DNA of 64,000 bases, from assembly GCA_017933995.1 (NCBI GenBank), contig JAGBKI010000061.1, positions 1 to 64,000 of the forward strand. The letters are read 5' to 3'. This DNA is from Bacteroidaceae bacterium (GTDB lineage: Bacteria; Bacteroidota; Bacteroidia; Bacteroidales; Bacteroidaceae). Below the pieces are notes generated by a model that was given only the letters and a program-made list of their open reading frames with translations, ran no database searches and had not been told where the DNA came from. Position numbers and translations under genes: made by a program. This document shows, piece by piece, positions 16,670 to 24,774 of the stretch (positions are counted from its first letter, which is position 1; every line of letters begins with the position of its first letter).

Positions 16670-17617
16670 TTAGCCTCTAACACGTTTCTGAATCAGGTTC
16701 CACAGGTTGCGCGGGTACACGTCGTCGCCCTCGGTGAAAGTGAGCGTGCCGTCGCCGGCGGTGTAGTAGGTGCCCGTCTGGTAGGCGATGAAGTCGAAGT
16801 CGAATGGACGCCACAGCCGCGTGACGGGGTTCACGTTGGTGAAGGGCACGAAGATGTTAGGGTAGTTGTAGCCCACGCTCTGTTTGGCCAGGCCGTACTT
16901 CACCACGCCGGGGGCTACGACAAAGGGCGTGGCATCCACCTTGTTGAGCACGAAGACGACCCTGTCGCGCGCCTTTATCTTCGACTTGAGCTGCGCCACC
17001 TTGTCGGCATACTGCGCGCGCACCTCCTTGGTCATCACGGGGTTGGTGTCGTCGGGTTCCACCATAACGCACCAAATCTTGCGGTTCCTGCTGCTGATGA
17101 TGGCGTCCACATAGGGCGGGAAGGGCTGGTGGCGCGGTTCGCCCGGCTGGAAGTAGCCCTCGCCCGGCGCTTCAAGGATTTGGCAGATGGGGCGGCCCTG
17201 GTAGGACACCTTGATAAGCATAAAGTTGATGCGGTCGGTGGCCTGCGCCGCGTCGTCGCTGTAGATGAGGGCGTCGAAGCCGCCGCAGAGTTTCTTGTAG
17301 TTGTTGTCCCAGGTGGGGCGGAACGAGGGCACGGGGTCTACGCTGAAGCCCTTGCTCTTGAGGTAGCGCGTGAGGCGCACCACGGTCATTGTCTTGCCGC
17401 ACGACTTGGGGCCGAACAGCACGACGAGGGGACTGTCGGTGTCGGCCACGTCCACGCGGATTTTCGCGGGGTCGCTCGCTTCCTCTTCGCTGTACACGTC
17501 GTTGGCAGGCGCGGTTGCCGTGCTGTCGCCGAGCGGGGCGGGCTGCACATCGCCGGGGGTGGGGATGAAAGTGCCCGCGCCCTGCGGGTCAATTTTGATT
17601 TCAGCCATAATAGTCAA
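16670..17617 (-). CDS. P-loop GTPase of unknown function
   Basis: A 315-residue soluble protein with a single G domain. G1 is GPKSCGKT at residues 69-76, a G3-like EAPGEG is at 149-154 (Glu instead of the usual Asp), and G4 is NKVD at 225-228, preceded by RVVFVL. A disordered, acidic Pro/Ala-rich tail of about 60 residues precedes the domain. The FDALIYSDDAAQATDRINFML region and the Tyr-rich C-terminus (YQTGTYYTAGDGTLTF) have no motif I recognise. It lies between genes for membrane proteins in a tight operon, so it is likely recruited to the inner face of the membrane and controls that complex. MAEIKID at 17608 is an alternative start three codons in. Confidence 0.85.
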   Translation of the reverse strand: MTIMAEIKIDPQGAGTFIPTPGDVQPAPLGDSTATAPANDVYSEEEASDPAKIRVDVADTDSPLVVLFGPKSCGKTMTVVRLTRYLKSKGFSVDPVPSFRPTWDNNYKKLCGGFDALIYSDDAAQATDRINFMLIKVSYQGRPICQILEAPGEGYFQPGEPRHQPFPPYVDAIISSRNRKIWCVMVEPDDTNPVMTKEVRAQYADKVAQLKSKIKARDRVVFVLNKVDATPFVVAPGVVKYGLAKQSVGYNYPNIFVPFTNVNPVTRLWRPFDFDFIAYQTGTYYTAGDGTLTFTEGDDVYPRNLWNLIQKRVRG

Positions 17618-17645
17618 TCGGTGTTTGGGGGTGGGTAATTGGGGG

Positions 17646-18704
17646 TTATTCTTCCGTCTTTCTGAAGGCGAGGTCGAAGAAGATGAAGGCCGCGATGTCC
17701 ACGAGTATGGAGGCGATAATCCAGAAGCCTACGCCGTAGCCCGAGAATGCGCCGGCGATGTAGTCGCCCCAGACGTGCCACACGCTGAGCATCCTCGTCA
17801 CCTTCGTCACGGGGCGCTCGGCGGTGTAGGCCGCCTCGTCCTGTTTCGACTGGAAGTTCACGAAGTCGCGCCCGGCTTTGACGGTGTTGTAAGCGGTGTT
17901 GAGCCTGCCGCAGATGTCCTTGATGTCGTCAGCGTCGTTCAGGTCGAGCCTGCCGCTTTCGACGGACTTCTTGATGTTGTCCAGCTCCTCTGTGTCGCGC
18001 TTCACATCCTTGAGCAGGTCGGCGGGCGGGTTCTCGACGGCGGCCCTGATGTGCTGCGCCTTGATTGCGGCAAGGTCGTAGACCATTTTGCGGTAGGCGT
18101 CGCAAATCTTCTCGCGCTCCTGTTTCGACGTGCCTACATATGACAGCGGCTCAATCTTGGACACGCTCAGCAGTTCGGCGAAGTGGCGCAGTATTTCCTT
18201 GGACTTCTTTCCGTTTCCGGGGTTCGCCTCGTTGGTTATCTCGTTCATCAGACTGCCCAGCAGCACGTCCACGTTGTTTTCGAGTTCCTTCACCTTGCGC
18301 TCGGCCTGTGCCTTGTTGTGCGTGTTGCCCTGGATCTGGCCGAGGTAGTTCGTCGTGGCCGCGATGTCGTTCGTCACCATGTCGTTGATAGACGTGCGGT
18401 AGAAGAACGTGTGGGTGTTGGTGGGCATCGAGAAGCCCAGCCAGAAGACCACGAGCAGCACCACGCCGACCATGAGGCGTGCGCCGCGCCGTTCGAGGTA
18501 GATGTTGCGGTTGAGGCTGTCCACAATCATCTTTGTGCCCAGCGAGGCGATGATGAAGAAGCCGATGGCCACGGCATAGGCCATCACGATGGGCCACGTG
18601 TTGAGCAGCAGGTGGAGCGACTCGGCTGTGGCCCAGCAACTGATGCCCGCAAACACGGCGAAGGCGGCTATCCATACGAGCCGCATGTAGTTGGTACGTC
18701 CCAT
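17646..18704 (-). CDS. Polytopic membrane protein with helical extracytoplasmic domain (first gene of GTPase operon)
   Basis: A 352-residue protein of unknown function. Hydrophobic segments lie at about 9-27 (WIAAFAVFAGISCWATAESL), 34-55 (WPIVMAYAVAIGFFIIASL) and 75-92 (LMVGVVLLVVFWLGFSMP). A last one lies near 325-345 (WIIASILVDIAAFIFFDLAF). Between the third and fourth is a hydrophilic, mostly helical region of about 225 residues with heptad-like stretches (AERKVKELENNVDVLLGSLMNEI, DLLKDVKRDTEELDNIKKSV). The start MGRTNYMRLVW at 18704 is chosen because it begins just before the first helix; upstream codons are repeat-like. The GTPase gene follows after 28 bases. It looks like the membrane anchor of the system. 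Confidence 0.8.
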   Translation of the reverse strand: MGRTNYMRLVWIAAFAVFAGISCWATAESLHLLLNTWPIVMAYAVAIGFFIIASLGTKMIVDSLNRNIYLERRGARLMVGVVLLVVFWLGFSMPTNTHTFFYRTSINDMVTNDIAATTNYLGQIQGNTHNKAQAERKVKELENNVDVLLGSLMNEITNEANPGNGKKSKEILRHFAELLSVSKIEPLSYVGTSKQEREKICDAYRKMVYDLAAIKAQHIRAAVENPPADLLKDVKRDTEELDNIKKSVESGRLDLNDADDIKDICGRLNTAYNTVKAGRDFVNFQSKQDEAAYTAERPVTKVTRMLSVWHVWGDYIAGAFSGYGVGFWIIASILVDIAAFIFFDLAFRKTEE

Positions 18705-18802
18705 AACGTTTTGTTGGAGGGTTTGGGACTGCCGGCATCCCGTTGCAGCCGGGGTGAAGGAGAATGATAGGTAAGGGGGAGGGTGCTTGTGCGCCGGACA
18801 AC

Positions 18803-19184
18803 AAAAAAGACGTGGGATGCCATTCTCGTGCCTATCCCTCTGTCCGAGCCTTCGCATTGCCCTTATCCACAGGATAGACAACGCCGCCAGCCCACGCCAT
18901 GACATATTATATGCACGCGCGCGCCATACAACTTTGTGTATGGCGGGCGGATATAATACACCCGGCAGTGGACGCCTCGTTGCCGTATCTTCCAGTGGAT
19001 AAACCCGGCTTGTGCCGGGCGGCTTAACGCCGAACCAAGTTGCGAAGTTGGGACAGTGGAAGAGTGCGTTTCGAAAAACGTCCTTTTAAGGATTGCATCC
19101 GCTCGCAGGCGTCGGTGCCGCATGGCAGAAACAAGTCCTTGTCCGTCGATGTCGTGACCCGCCCGCCCGTCGGGCTGGCGGTTC
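18803..19184 (-). ncRNA. Candidate structured RNA or long leader with a 140-nt rod-like hairpin
   Basis: A consensus promoter (19191-19222) should start a minus-strand transcript near 19184, and a run of six T ends it at 18803-18808 after a GGGAT/ATCCC stem. Bases 18863-19002 form a nested rod: TTATCCAC with GTGGATAA, GATA with TATC, GACAACG with CGTTGCC (one G-T pair), GCCCACGCC with GGCAGTGGAC (bulged), TATTATAT with ATATAATA, and CGCCATACA with TGTATGGCG around ACTTTG. Further hairpins in the 5-prime part include CGGC-GTTAA-GCCG and CCCGGC-ACAA-GCCGGG. No protein is credible here. It lacks RNase P and tmRNA signatures; a 6S-type RNA or a regulatory leader for the operon at 18704 are both possible. 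Confidence 0.45.
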
Positions 19185-19190
19185 GTGATG

Positions 19191-19222
19191 CAAAGGTAGT
19201 GCAAGGCGAGTGACAAAGCAAA
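19191..19222 (-). promoter_or_regulatory. Consensus promoter upstream of the structured RNA and GTPase operon
   Basis: Minus strand: TTTG (19219-19222), 20 bases, TACCTTTG (19191-19198). Spacing and both boxes match the Bacteroidetes consensus exactly. Confidence 0.8.
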
Positions 19223-19280
19223 CAAAACGGAGTTTTAATTTGATTCGTCCACTAAAACATTCGAGACGGCAAACCGACAA

Positions 19281-19530
19281 ATGACGCTGGAAGCGTCACC
19301 CCCTCTGTAACCGCAGGTGCGCGAAGTGGAACGAAGCGCACCTGCGGCAGGCGGCATACCACCGAATGCACGCTGAAAGCGTGCCCCAGCGGCGCAAAAA
19401 GTTACTTCCGCCCGTCGTGGGGGACGCTTTCAGCGTCCGTTATCAGCCTTTCCCTTGCCGCAGGTGCGCTCCGTTGCACTTCGCGTACCTGCGGTTACAG
19501 ACGGGGAGACGCTTCCAACGTCTTGCCGTG
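19281..19530. repeat. Modular dispersed hairpin repeat, copy 2
   Basis: The two modules of 2158-2480 in opposite order. The first (19281-19389) has GACGCTGGAAGCGTC, GCAGGTGCGC...GCGCACCTGC and ACGCTGAAAGCGT. The second (19400-19530) has GGACGCTTTCAGCGTCC and GCAGGTGCGC...GCGTACCTGC. Bases 19535-19660 hold a weak C-rich tandem pattern (TTTCCAAC..CCCACA) and no gene. Confidence 0.75.
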
Positions 19531-19662
19531 CTGTGATTTCTAAATCCGATTTCCACATCCCCCTACCGTTCCCACACAAACTCCAACCAACTCCTACGCT
19601 ATTTCCAACCATCCCCACATAAATCCCGCGCTCCCCCACCCTATTTCCGCGCGCTCCCACGC

Positions 19663-19758
19663 AATTCTGCAAATTAAGCCTAAGTTTTTACAAATTAAGG
19701 CTTAGTTTGTACAAATCAAGGCTTAGTTTCTACAAACTTAGGCTTAATTTGCAGAATT
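19663..19758. repeat. 96-bp palindromic element, copy B
   Basis: Outer arms begin AATTCTGCAAATTAAGCC and end GGCTTAATTTGCAGAATT; the perfect pairing extends to 25 bases. The middle holds two AAGGCTTAGTTT units separated by TACAAA. Confidence 0.95.
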
Positions 19759-19799
19759 AGTCCGCAGGAAAAAGTTTTTGAGGGGTGTTTGTGGGGATT

Positions 19800-20944
19800 T
19801 CAGCACCATTTGCGCGACAGCCAGCGGCGCAAGGGGCGGTCGTAAAGGCGCAGGAAGAGCCAGGCCAGCAACAGGCTGCCCAGCACAAGGGCGATGGCTT
19901 CGGGCCAAACGTCGCCAATGGTTTTCACGGAGGCTTCGCCGTTGAAACCGATGTGGGCGTAGAAGAGGTACATCAGGGGGTAGTGTACGGCATAGAGCGG
20001 ATAGGACAGTTCGCCGAGGGCGTGGCTGGCGCGCAGGGTGAAGGGCGCGCGGCCTGTGGAGGGACGGGTGGTGAGGGCATCGGATGCGCCGAGGCACACC
20101 AGGGCGGGAAACACCGCTACGACGCAGACGGCATCGAACAAGCCGTTCAGCCACACGGCTTCGCCCGTGAGCGACGGGAAGGCACCCACGGCGATGATGG
20201 CCAGACCGACATCCACAGCGTGCCGCGCACTCGGCGCGGGCGGAAGGTGCGAGCGATGAGCATTCCCACGGTGTAAGGGAAAAGCATACGCGCCAGCCCC
20301 TGCCAGAAGCCCCATCCAGCCATTGTCCAGCCCACGCCAAGCTGACCCTCGGACACGGCGGTGCCGACCACCGCCACGCCCGTGACGACGGCAATGGCGG
20401 CGAGCCAGCGCACGGCGAGGCGGCGCAGCAGCAGGGCGTAGAGAATGTTGCCGATGTACTCGAAAAACAGCGACCAAGCGGGTCCGTTGAGCGGGAACAT
20501 CTCGCCATTTCCGCGCACATCGAGCGTAGAACTGGCGGGAAGCGGCAGCATCAGCATCGACAGCGCCAAAGCTGCGGCTACGGTGGCGAGAGGCATGTGG
20601 GTGCCGTCCCACCTCACGCCACCTTGCACGAGAAAAGTCGCTGCGCCCACCACGGCTCCGGCCAACACCATCGGGTGCAAACGCACAAGGCGACGGCGGA
20701 AGAATGTGCCCACGCCCATCGTGCCCCATCGGTTGTCGTAAGCGTAGCCAATCACGAAACCCGAAAGCACAAAGAAGAAATCCACGGCCAAGTAGCCATG
20801 GGGCACGGGCGAGGCGGCGAAACATTCGAATACGTGGTAGACCAGCACGACGAGTGCGGCCACGCCGCGCAGCCCGTCGAGGACTATGTAATGGGGCTTG
20901 GCCGCAAGAGCGGACGGCGCGGGGCTGACGGTTTCTTTGGGCAT
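19800..20944 (-). pseudogene. Acyltransferase family 3 membrane protein, frameshifted
   Basis: The N-terminal part (from MPKETVSP at 20944) reads LDGLRGVAALVVLVYHVFECF, then AVDFFFVLSGFVIGYAY and FFRRRLVRLHPM. These are hallmarks of the acyltransferase-3 family that O-acetylates envelope sugars. The frame fails near 20215-20260: one frame ends in RRVRGTLWMSVWPSSPW, while the continuing membrane-helix sequence AVDVGLAIIAVGAF ... ALGELSYPLYAVHYPLMYLFYAHIGF lies in the neighbouring frame and runs to 19800. Together they make a full-length protein of about 380 residues with some ten membrane segments. One base change in length would restore it, so this is either a recent pseudogene or a sequence error. 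Confidence 0.85.
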
Positions 20945-20971
20945 AGGAGGCGGATTTGTGTGAAGTGCGCA

Positions 20972-20979
20972 CAAAAGTA
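20972..20979 (-). promoter_or_regulatory. Promoter of the acyltransferase gene
   Basis: Minus strand TACTTTTG, 28 bases upstream of the start codon at 20944. Confidence 0.6.
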
Positions 20980-21019
20980 CACAAAAACACGCTGTCTTGC
21001 GACGTTATGCGACTTTGCG

Positions 21020-21050
21020 TTTGCCTGGTGAGGGGAAAAAACTAATTTTG
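21020..21050 (+). promoter_or_regulatory. Promoter of the HD-domain gene
   Basis: TTTG at 21020-21023, 19 bases, TAATTTTG at 21043-21050; 40 bases before the start codon. Confidence 0.75.
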
Positions 21051-21089
21051 CAGAAGTTAAATCAGCCTCATACTTGCCACCGACTTTTT

Positions 21090-21626
21090 ATGGACGCTTT
21101 TGCCTTCATCCGCAAGCACTATCCCGCCGACGGCCCGCTGCGCCGCTTGTTAGTGGAGCACAGCCTGTGTGTGGCGCGCCGCGCGCTGCGCATTGCCGGA
21201 AGGCACCCGGAACTGCGCCTCGACACGCACTTTTTGTTCCACGCCGCGATGCTTCACGACATCGGCATTTTCCTTTGCGACGCACCTGGCATACACTGCC
21301 ACGGCAGCGCCCCCTATCTGCTCCACGGTCGCCTCGGAGCCGAGTTGCTGCGTCGCGAGGGGCTGGAAGCCTATGCCCGCGTGTGCGAGCGCCACACGGG
21401 CACGGGGCTCACCGCTGCACAAATCGTCCAGCAGGGGCTGCCGCTGCCGCCGCAGGACTTCTGCCCAGAAACGGAGGAGGAACGGGTGATTTGTTATGCC
21501 GACAAGTTCTATTCCAAGTCCCACCCCGAACGCACCAAAAGGGTGGACGAGGCTGCCCGCAGCCTGGCCAAGTTTGGCGCGGCGGGCGTAGAAAAGTTTA
21601 TGGAGTGGGCGCGGAGATATGAATAA
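21090..21626 (+). CDS. HD-domain metal-dependent phosphohydrolase
   Basis: A 178-residue protein of the small HD family. The metal-binding residues are His24 (VEHSLCVARRAL), His56-Asp57 (AAMLHDIGIF) and a late Asp in ERVICYADKFYSKS. HGSAPYLLHGRLGAELLRREG and the DEAARSLAKFG tail fit the uridylyltransferase-type HD proteins annotated as putative nucleotide hydrolases. Substrate unknown. ATG 21090 is the first start after the promoter at 21020-21050; the frame is open from 20997 but that part precedes the promoter. It stands alone as a single-gene unit, with the 191-bp palindromic repeat 108 bases downstream. Confidence 0.85.
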   Translation: MDAFAFIRKHYPADGPLRRLLVEHSLCVARRALRIAGRHPELRLDTHFLFHAAMLHDIGIFLCDAPGIHCHGSAPYLLHGRLGAELLRREGLEAYARVCERHTGTGLTAAQIVQQGLPLPPQDFCPETEEERVICYADKFYSKSHPERTKRVDEAARSLAKFGAAGVEKFMEWARRYE

Positions 21627-21733
21627 TAAGGTGAATAAACATCCGCAATCGCCACGAAATGAATGCGTTTGCGGATTTGTGTCCTTCCTTCGTAGATAAC
21701 CCCACATCGGCCATTGGAATATAAATGCGGTTA

Positions 21734-21924
21734 AACGGCCTGAAAGGCCAATAAGCACATAGCCCAGGGCAACGCCCTGGGGGAGAGCGGTACACACAAT
21801 ACCCGCCCTGTAAGGGCAAAAGCGTTAAATCTAAATGCTTTTGCCCTTACAGGGCGAGGGGTAATACCATTCATTCCCCAGGGCGTTGCCCTGGGCTAAG
21901 TGCTTGTTGGCCTTTCAGGCCGTT
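21734..21924. repeat. 190-bp nested palindromic element, copy 1
   Basis: The whole element is an imperfect palindrome: AACGGCCTGAAAGGCC at one end, GGCCTTTCAGGCCGTT at the other; GCCCAGGGCAACGCCCTGGG against CCCAGGGCGTTGCCCTGGGC; GCCCTGTAAGGGC against GCCCTTACAGGGC. Each of these blocks is also a local hairpin. The other copy is 29704-29893. Confidence 0.95.
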
Positions 21925-21964
21925 CTATGTGCGCTTTGTGGTAAAAGCCTTTATCGTTTTGGGC

Positions 21965-22411
21965 TTAAATCAGCACCTTGGCGACAAGTTTGCGCAAGCG
22001 CCCCGTGCCGATGACGGGGGCGTGGGCGTCTTCGGGGAATACGAGGCAGAACTCGCCGGGGTGCACCACAAAATAGTTGTCGGCGGGTGCAGTCCAGAGG
22101 GCGAAGTCGCCGTCTTCGTCGAAAGGCACGTCGGGCTGGCCGAGGGTGGAAAGGTGGCGCACGCCGATGATTTCGGGGGCTGACAGGGGCAGGTGTATGT
22201 CGATGTAACGACGGTGGGCTTCGAGTTTCAGGGCTTCCTTGGTTTTCAGCGTCGCGTCGCTGACGTTGATGAACAGCGCGTCGCCGTCGAGCGAAAGGCA
22301 TCCGGTGGGCGCGGTGAGCAGGTTGTGCGACTTCACATAGTCGAACAGCGCGGGCAGCGCGGGATGGAGCGCGGCGTAACGCGGGGCGTCGGAAAGGGAG
22401 GCGAGGATCAT
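21965..22411 (-). CDS. YhcH/YjgK/YiaL (DUF386) family protein
   Basis: A 148-residue beta-sandwich protein of the family that includes EbgC and the sialic-acid-associated YhcH. Visible signatures are LDGDALFINVSDATLKTKEALKLEAHRRYIDIHLPLSAPEIIGV, with the Glu and His residues of the metal site, and HPGEFCLVFPEDAHAPVIG. Members are thought to act on sugar anomers or as accessory sugar-processing factors; the role here is unknown because no sugar operon is adjacent. ATG 22411 gives the standard length; a distal ATG at 22498 would add 29 atypical residues. Confidence 0.88.
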   Translation of the reverse strand: MILASLSDAPRYAALHPALPALFDYVKSHNLLTAPTGCLSLDGDALFINVSDATLKTKEALKLEAHRRYIDIHLPLSAPEIIGVRHLSTLGQPDVPFDEDGDFALWTAPADNYFVVHPGEFCLVFPEDAHAPVIGTGRLRKLVAKVLI

Positions 22412-22549
22412 GGTTCTTTTAATAAAAAGATAAAAAATAAAAGGTAAAAGATGGGTTACTGTTTGTCGCGGGGTGGGCCGGGCTGGAAACCCGGGCAATG
22501 GACGGAAGGGGGAAGTAGTTCGTTCAAATGTGTGCGCCCGTTTGTCCTG

Positions 22550-23824
22550 TCACAACTTGATTGTCTCCGTGTTGTACTTGATTGCCTTCTCGATGGCTTC
22601 GCGGCAGGCGGGGCAGAAGACGGGGTATTCGTTGGTGCGCATACGGCAGTCGAGGCTGGGACGGTAGACACCCTTGCTCTGGTAGCCGCCGCCCTCGAAA
22701 ACGCCGATACCTTCGTTCATCGCGGAGGGATTGCCCATCAGCCGCGCCCATTTCTTGTCGAAGTCGGTGAGCGTGGACAGGTTAGGCTCCCACGGCTCGA
22801 TGCCGGCGGGATAGAAAGTTTCAAACTGGTCGTCGTAGAAATACTCGTCGGCCAGTCCCGCGAAACTGTGGCCAAATTCGTGCACGACAACGGGGCGGAA
22901 CCACTGCTGGCGTGCGCTGGTCATGGCGTATAGGTTGTAGATGCCCCCGCCGCCATAGACGGGCGTGTTGGCCAGAATGATGACGTGCTCGGTGGGTACG
23001 CCCTCCAGGAGGTCGTAGACCTGGAAGAGTTTTTCGGTCATCAGGTAGCGGTCGCTGTAGAGCGTGGAGAAGTGCGAGCCACAGGGCGTTTCGTTCCACT
23101 TGCCTTCGAGCGGCACGCTGACGTCCTCGCGCTCGGATGGCACGAAGACGGCGCGTATGTTGAAGCGGTCGCGCATAAGGGAGAACGGGGCGTGGTCGAA
23201 AAGCGCCTCCATGGCTGTGCGCACGTCGCTGAGGAAGAGTTCGCGCTGGGCTATGGTGTAGCCCTCGGCGATGTAGACGATATCTATGCCCTCGCGCGCG
23301 TCGCCGCCGTGCAACTGGGTGACGAAGTGCTTGGACGCGGCTTTGCCTTGGCGAATGAGGATGTCGTTGGGGCTGACGCGGTGGCGCATTTCGGCCACTG
23401 TGCGGCGGTGGCTGTCGTAGAGGCGTAGCGTGGCGTAGGCCGTGCGCAGGGGCATAGGCACGAGTTGCACGACCTCGAACGCTTTGCGCACCTGTGTGGC
23501 CTCCTCGCTGTGCTGCCACTCTTGAAAGAGTGTGCTGAACGAGGCGATGTAGATGCGGCGGCCTGTGGCCGAGTCGGTGAGTTCGACCTGCGCGTTGCCT
23601 TCGAGCAGCAATTTGTCGAGGTTCACGCGCCGTCCGGCCCAGAGCGGGGTGCGCGCCATGGTGTGCAGGGCAATGTCCTGCGTCGTGTTGGTGCCGCTGA
23701 GGATGTAGTTGAGGCGCAGCGTGGCGTCGGCGAACCAGTCGTCGTAGCGTACGGCCTTGGCGGCGGACAAGGATGTGGCTGACGAAAGGAGCAGCAGGAG
23801 GAAGGAAAAGAGGATGCGGGGCAT
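22550..23824 (-). CDS. M64-family (IgA-peptidase-like) metalloprotease
   Basis: A 424-residue exported protein: signal peptide MPRILFSFLLLLLSSATSLSA, an N-terminal beta domain (residues about 25-150) and a zinc peptidase domain. HEFGHSFAGLADEY (His315, Glu316, His319, Asp326) is the extended metzincin-like motif of M64 peptidases. DIVYIAEGYTIAQRELFLSDVRTAMEALFDHAPF and RFNIRAVFVPSEREDVSVP are family blocks, and the C-terminal cysteine cluster CRMRTNEYPVFCPACREAI is also typical. It would act outside the inner membrane. It sits 5 bases from the hepT stop but has no evident functional link to it. A second, lipoprotein-type M64 protein is at 44689. Confidence 0.9.
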   Translation of the reverse strand: MPRILFSFLLLLLSSATSLSAAKAVRYDDWFADATLRLNYILSGTNTTQDIALHTMARTPLWAGRRVNLDKLLLEGNAQVELTDSATGRRIYIASFSTLFQEWQHSEEATQVRKAFEVVQLVPMPLRTAYATLRLYDSHRRTVAEMRHRVSPNDILIRQGKAASKHFVTQLHGGDAREGIDIVYIAEGYTIAQRELFLSDVRTAMEALFDHAPFSLMRDRFNIRAVFVPSEREDVSVPLEGKWNETPCGSHFSTLYSDRYLMTEKLFQVYDLLEGVPTEHVIILANTPVYGGGGIYNLYAMTSARQQWFRPVVVHEFGHSFAGLADEYFYDDQFETFYPAGIEPWEPNLSTLTDFDKKWARLMGNPSAMNEGIGVFEGGGYQSKGVYRPSLDCRMRTNEYPVFCPACREAIEKAIKYNTETIKL

Positions 23825-23829
23825 AGAGA

Positions 23830-24180
23830 TTAGGGGGTTAGTTCTTGGATGTAGCGTTCAGTTTGTTCGAGCAGCGGCGGTAGGTCTTTTTCATAGGTTT
23901 CCCAAATAAATTCTGGACTGGCCACATAGTAGCCGTGAACCAGTACGTTTCTCATGTCCACGATGTCGCGCCACGGGGTTTCGGGATGCGTGTCACGAAA
24001 CTCCTTCGTGAACATATTTGCCGCTTCGCCGATAATCATGATGTTGTAGACCACAGCGTGGTAACACATCTTGTCGGCTTTCATTGCGGGCTTGTCCCTT
24101 CCCGAAAGATAGGAAAAGATGTTCTGAATGCTTGTGCGGATGTGGACGAGGCGTTCAACGTCCCTTATTTTCTCTCTCAT
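23830..24180 (-). CDS. hepT: HepT-like HEPN ribonuclease toxin (DUF86)
   Basis: A 116-residue HEPN-domain protein. RNVLVHGYY near residues 77-85 contains the Rx4HxY motif that is both the RNase site and the tyrosine modified by the partner. AVVYNIMIIGEAANMFTKEF is the family helix. In known MntA-HepT pairs the antitoxin nucleotidyltransferase AMPylates the tyrosine of HepT. The gene overlaps mntA by 26 bases, with the antitoxin first, as is usual for this class. Confidence 0.9.
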   Translation of the reverse strand: MREKIRDVERLVHIRTSIQNIFSYLSGRDKPAMKADKMCYHAVVYNIMIIGEAANMFTKEFRDTHPETPWRDIVDMRNVLVHGYYVASPEFIWETYEKDLPPLLEQTERYIQELTP

Positions 24181-24463
24181 AAATCAAACGTTTGTCGTGT
24201 TCGGCAGATGCCGTAGCAAAAGGCAGGAGTGTTCCCGCCTCAACCAAGTCTACTTTGCGGCCAAGGCGCTCTGCTAATTCGCGGCGCATACGCGCGTAGG
24301 CAAAGAGCCCGATGGGCTGCGAGTGGTCAAATTCCACAAGCAAGTCCACGTCGCTTTGGGGCGTTTCCTCGTCACGCGCGAACGAACCAAAAAGCCAAGC
24401 TCGCTCTATGGGACGGGTGCGAAAATAGTCGGCTACCTGGTGTGCTACCTGCTGTCTGCTCAT
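24155..24463 (-). CDS. mntA: MntA-like minimal nucleotidyltransferase antitoxin
   Basis: A 102-residue minimal nucleotidyltransferase. AWLFGSFARDEETPQSDVDLLVEF carries the GSx10DxD active-site motif with both metal-binding aspartates. It would transfer AMP to the tyrosine of HepT and silence it. ATG 24463 is used because the alternative at 24487 lies inside the promoter box. The 26-base overlap with hepT links the translation of the two. Confidence 0.9.
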   Translation of the reverse strand: MSRQQVAHQVADYFRTRPIERAWLFGSFARDEETPQSDVDLLVEFDHSQPIGLFAYARMRRELAERLGRKVDLVEAGTLLPFATASAEHDKRLIYERENKGR

Positions 24464-24484
24464 AACTTTCAATCGCTTTCGCCG

Positions 24485-24533
24485 CAAAGATACTGCAAGG
24501 CGAGCGTAGAGGAAAGAAAGCTCGCTTTCTTTT
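24485..24533 (-). promoter_or_regulatory. Promoter with overlapping palindrome ahead of mntA-hepT
   Basis: The minus strand reads TATCTTTG at 24485-24492. Where the -33 box would be (24513-24532) lies a perfect palindrome, AAAGAAAGC-TC-GCTTTCTTT, a good candidate operator for autoregulation. Confidence 0.55.
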
Positions 24534-24673
24534 TCTATGCCGAGCCGCAGCGTATCTTCGCTTTTTGTGCAAAAATAAGCAAAAAACGCGCTACAAACGT
24601 AGCATTTGCGCCTTTACACGGCCAAAACGCCGCAAAAATAGCTGGTTGCAGCATATAACAAGCGGGAACTTAT

Positions 24674-24681
24674 TATTTTTG
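24674..24681 (+). promoter_or_regulatory. Promoter of dxs
   Basis: TATTTTTG, 94 bases upstream of the dxs start; no close -33 match. Confidence 0.55.
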
Positions 24682-24774
24682 CCTACCCAATTGGCTTTAT
24701 TTGCGACCGCCTTCCGCTTTTCCTGTCGCTACATTGTGGAATGGCGGTAGGCTCATGGCCTTTTTATATATCCG

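Noticed and set aside
18803..19184. RNase P RNA or tmRNA
   Set aside because: The GAGGAAAGTCC and ACAGAA elements of RNase P and the tag sequence and tRNA-like 3-prime end of tmRNA are absent.
21734..21924. attC-type integron site
   Set aside because: It is palindromic but lacks the core GTTRRRY ends and there is no integrase; both copies have internal hairpins unlike attC.
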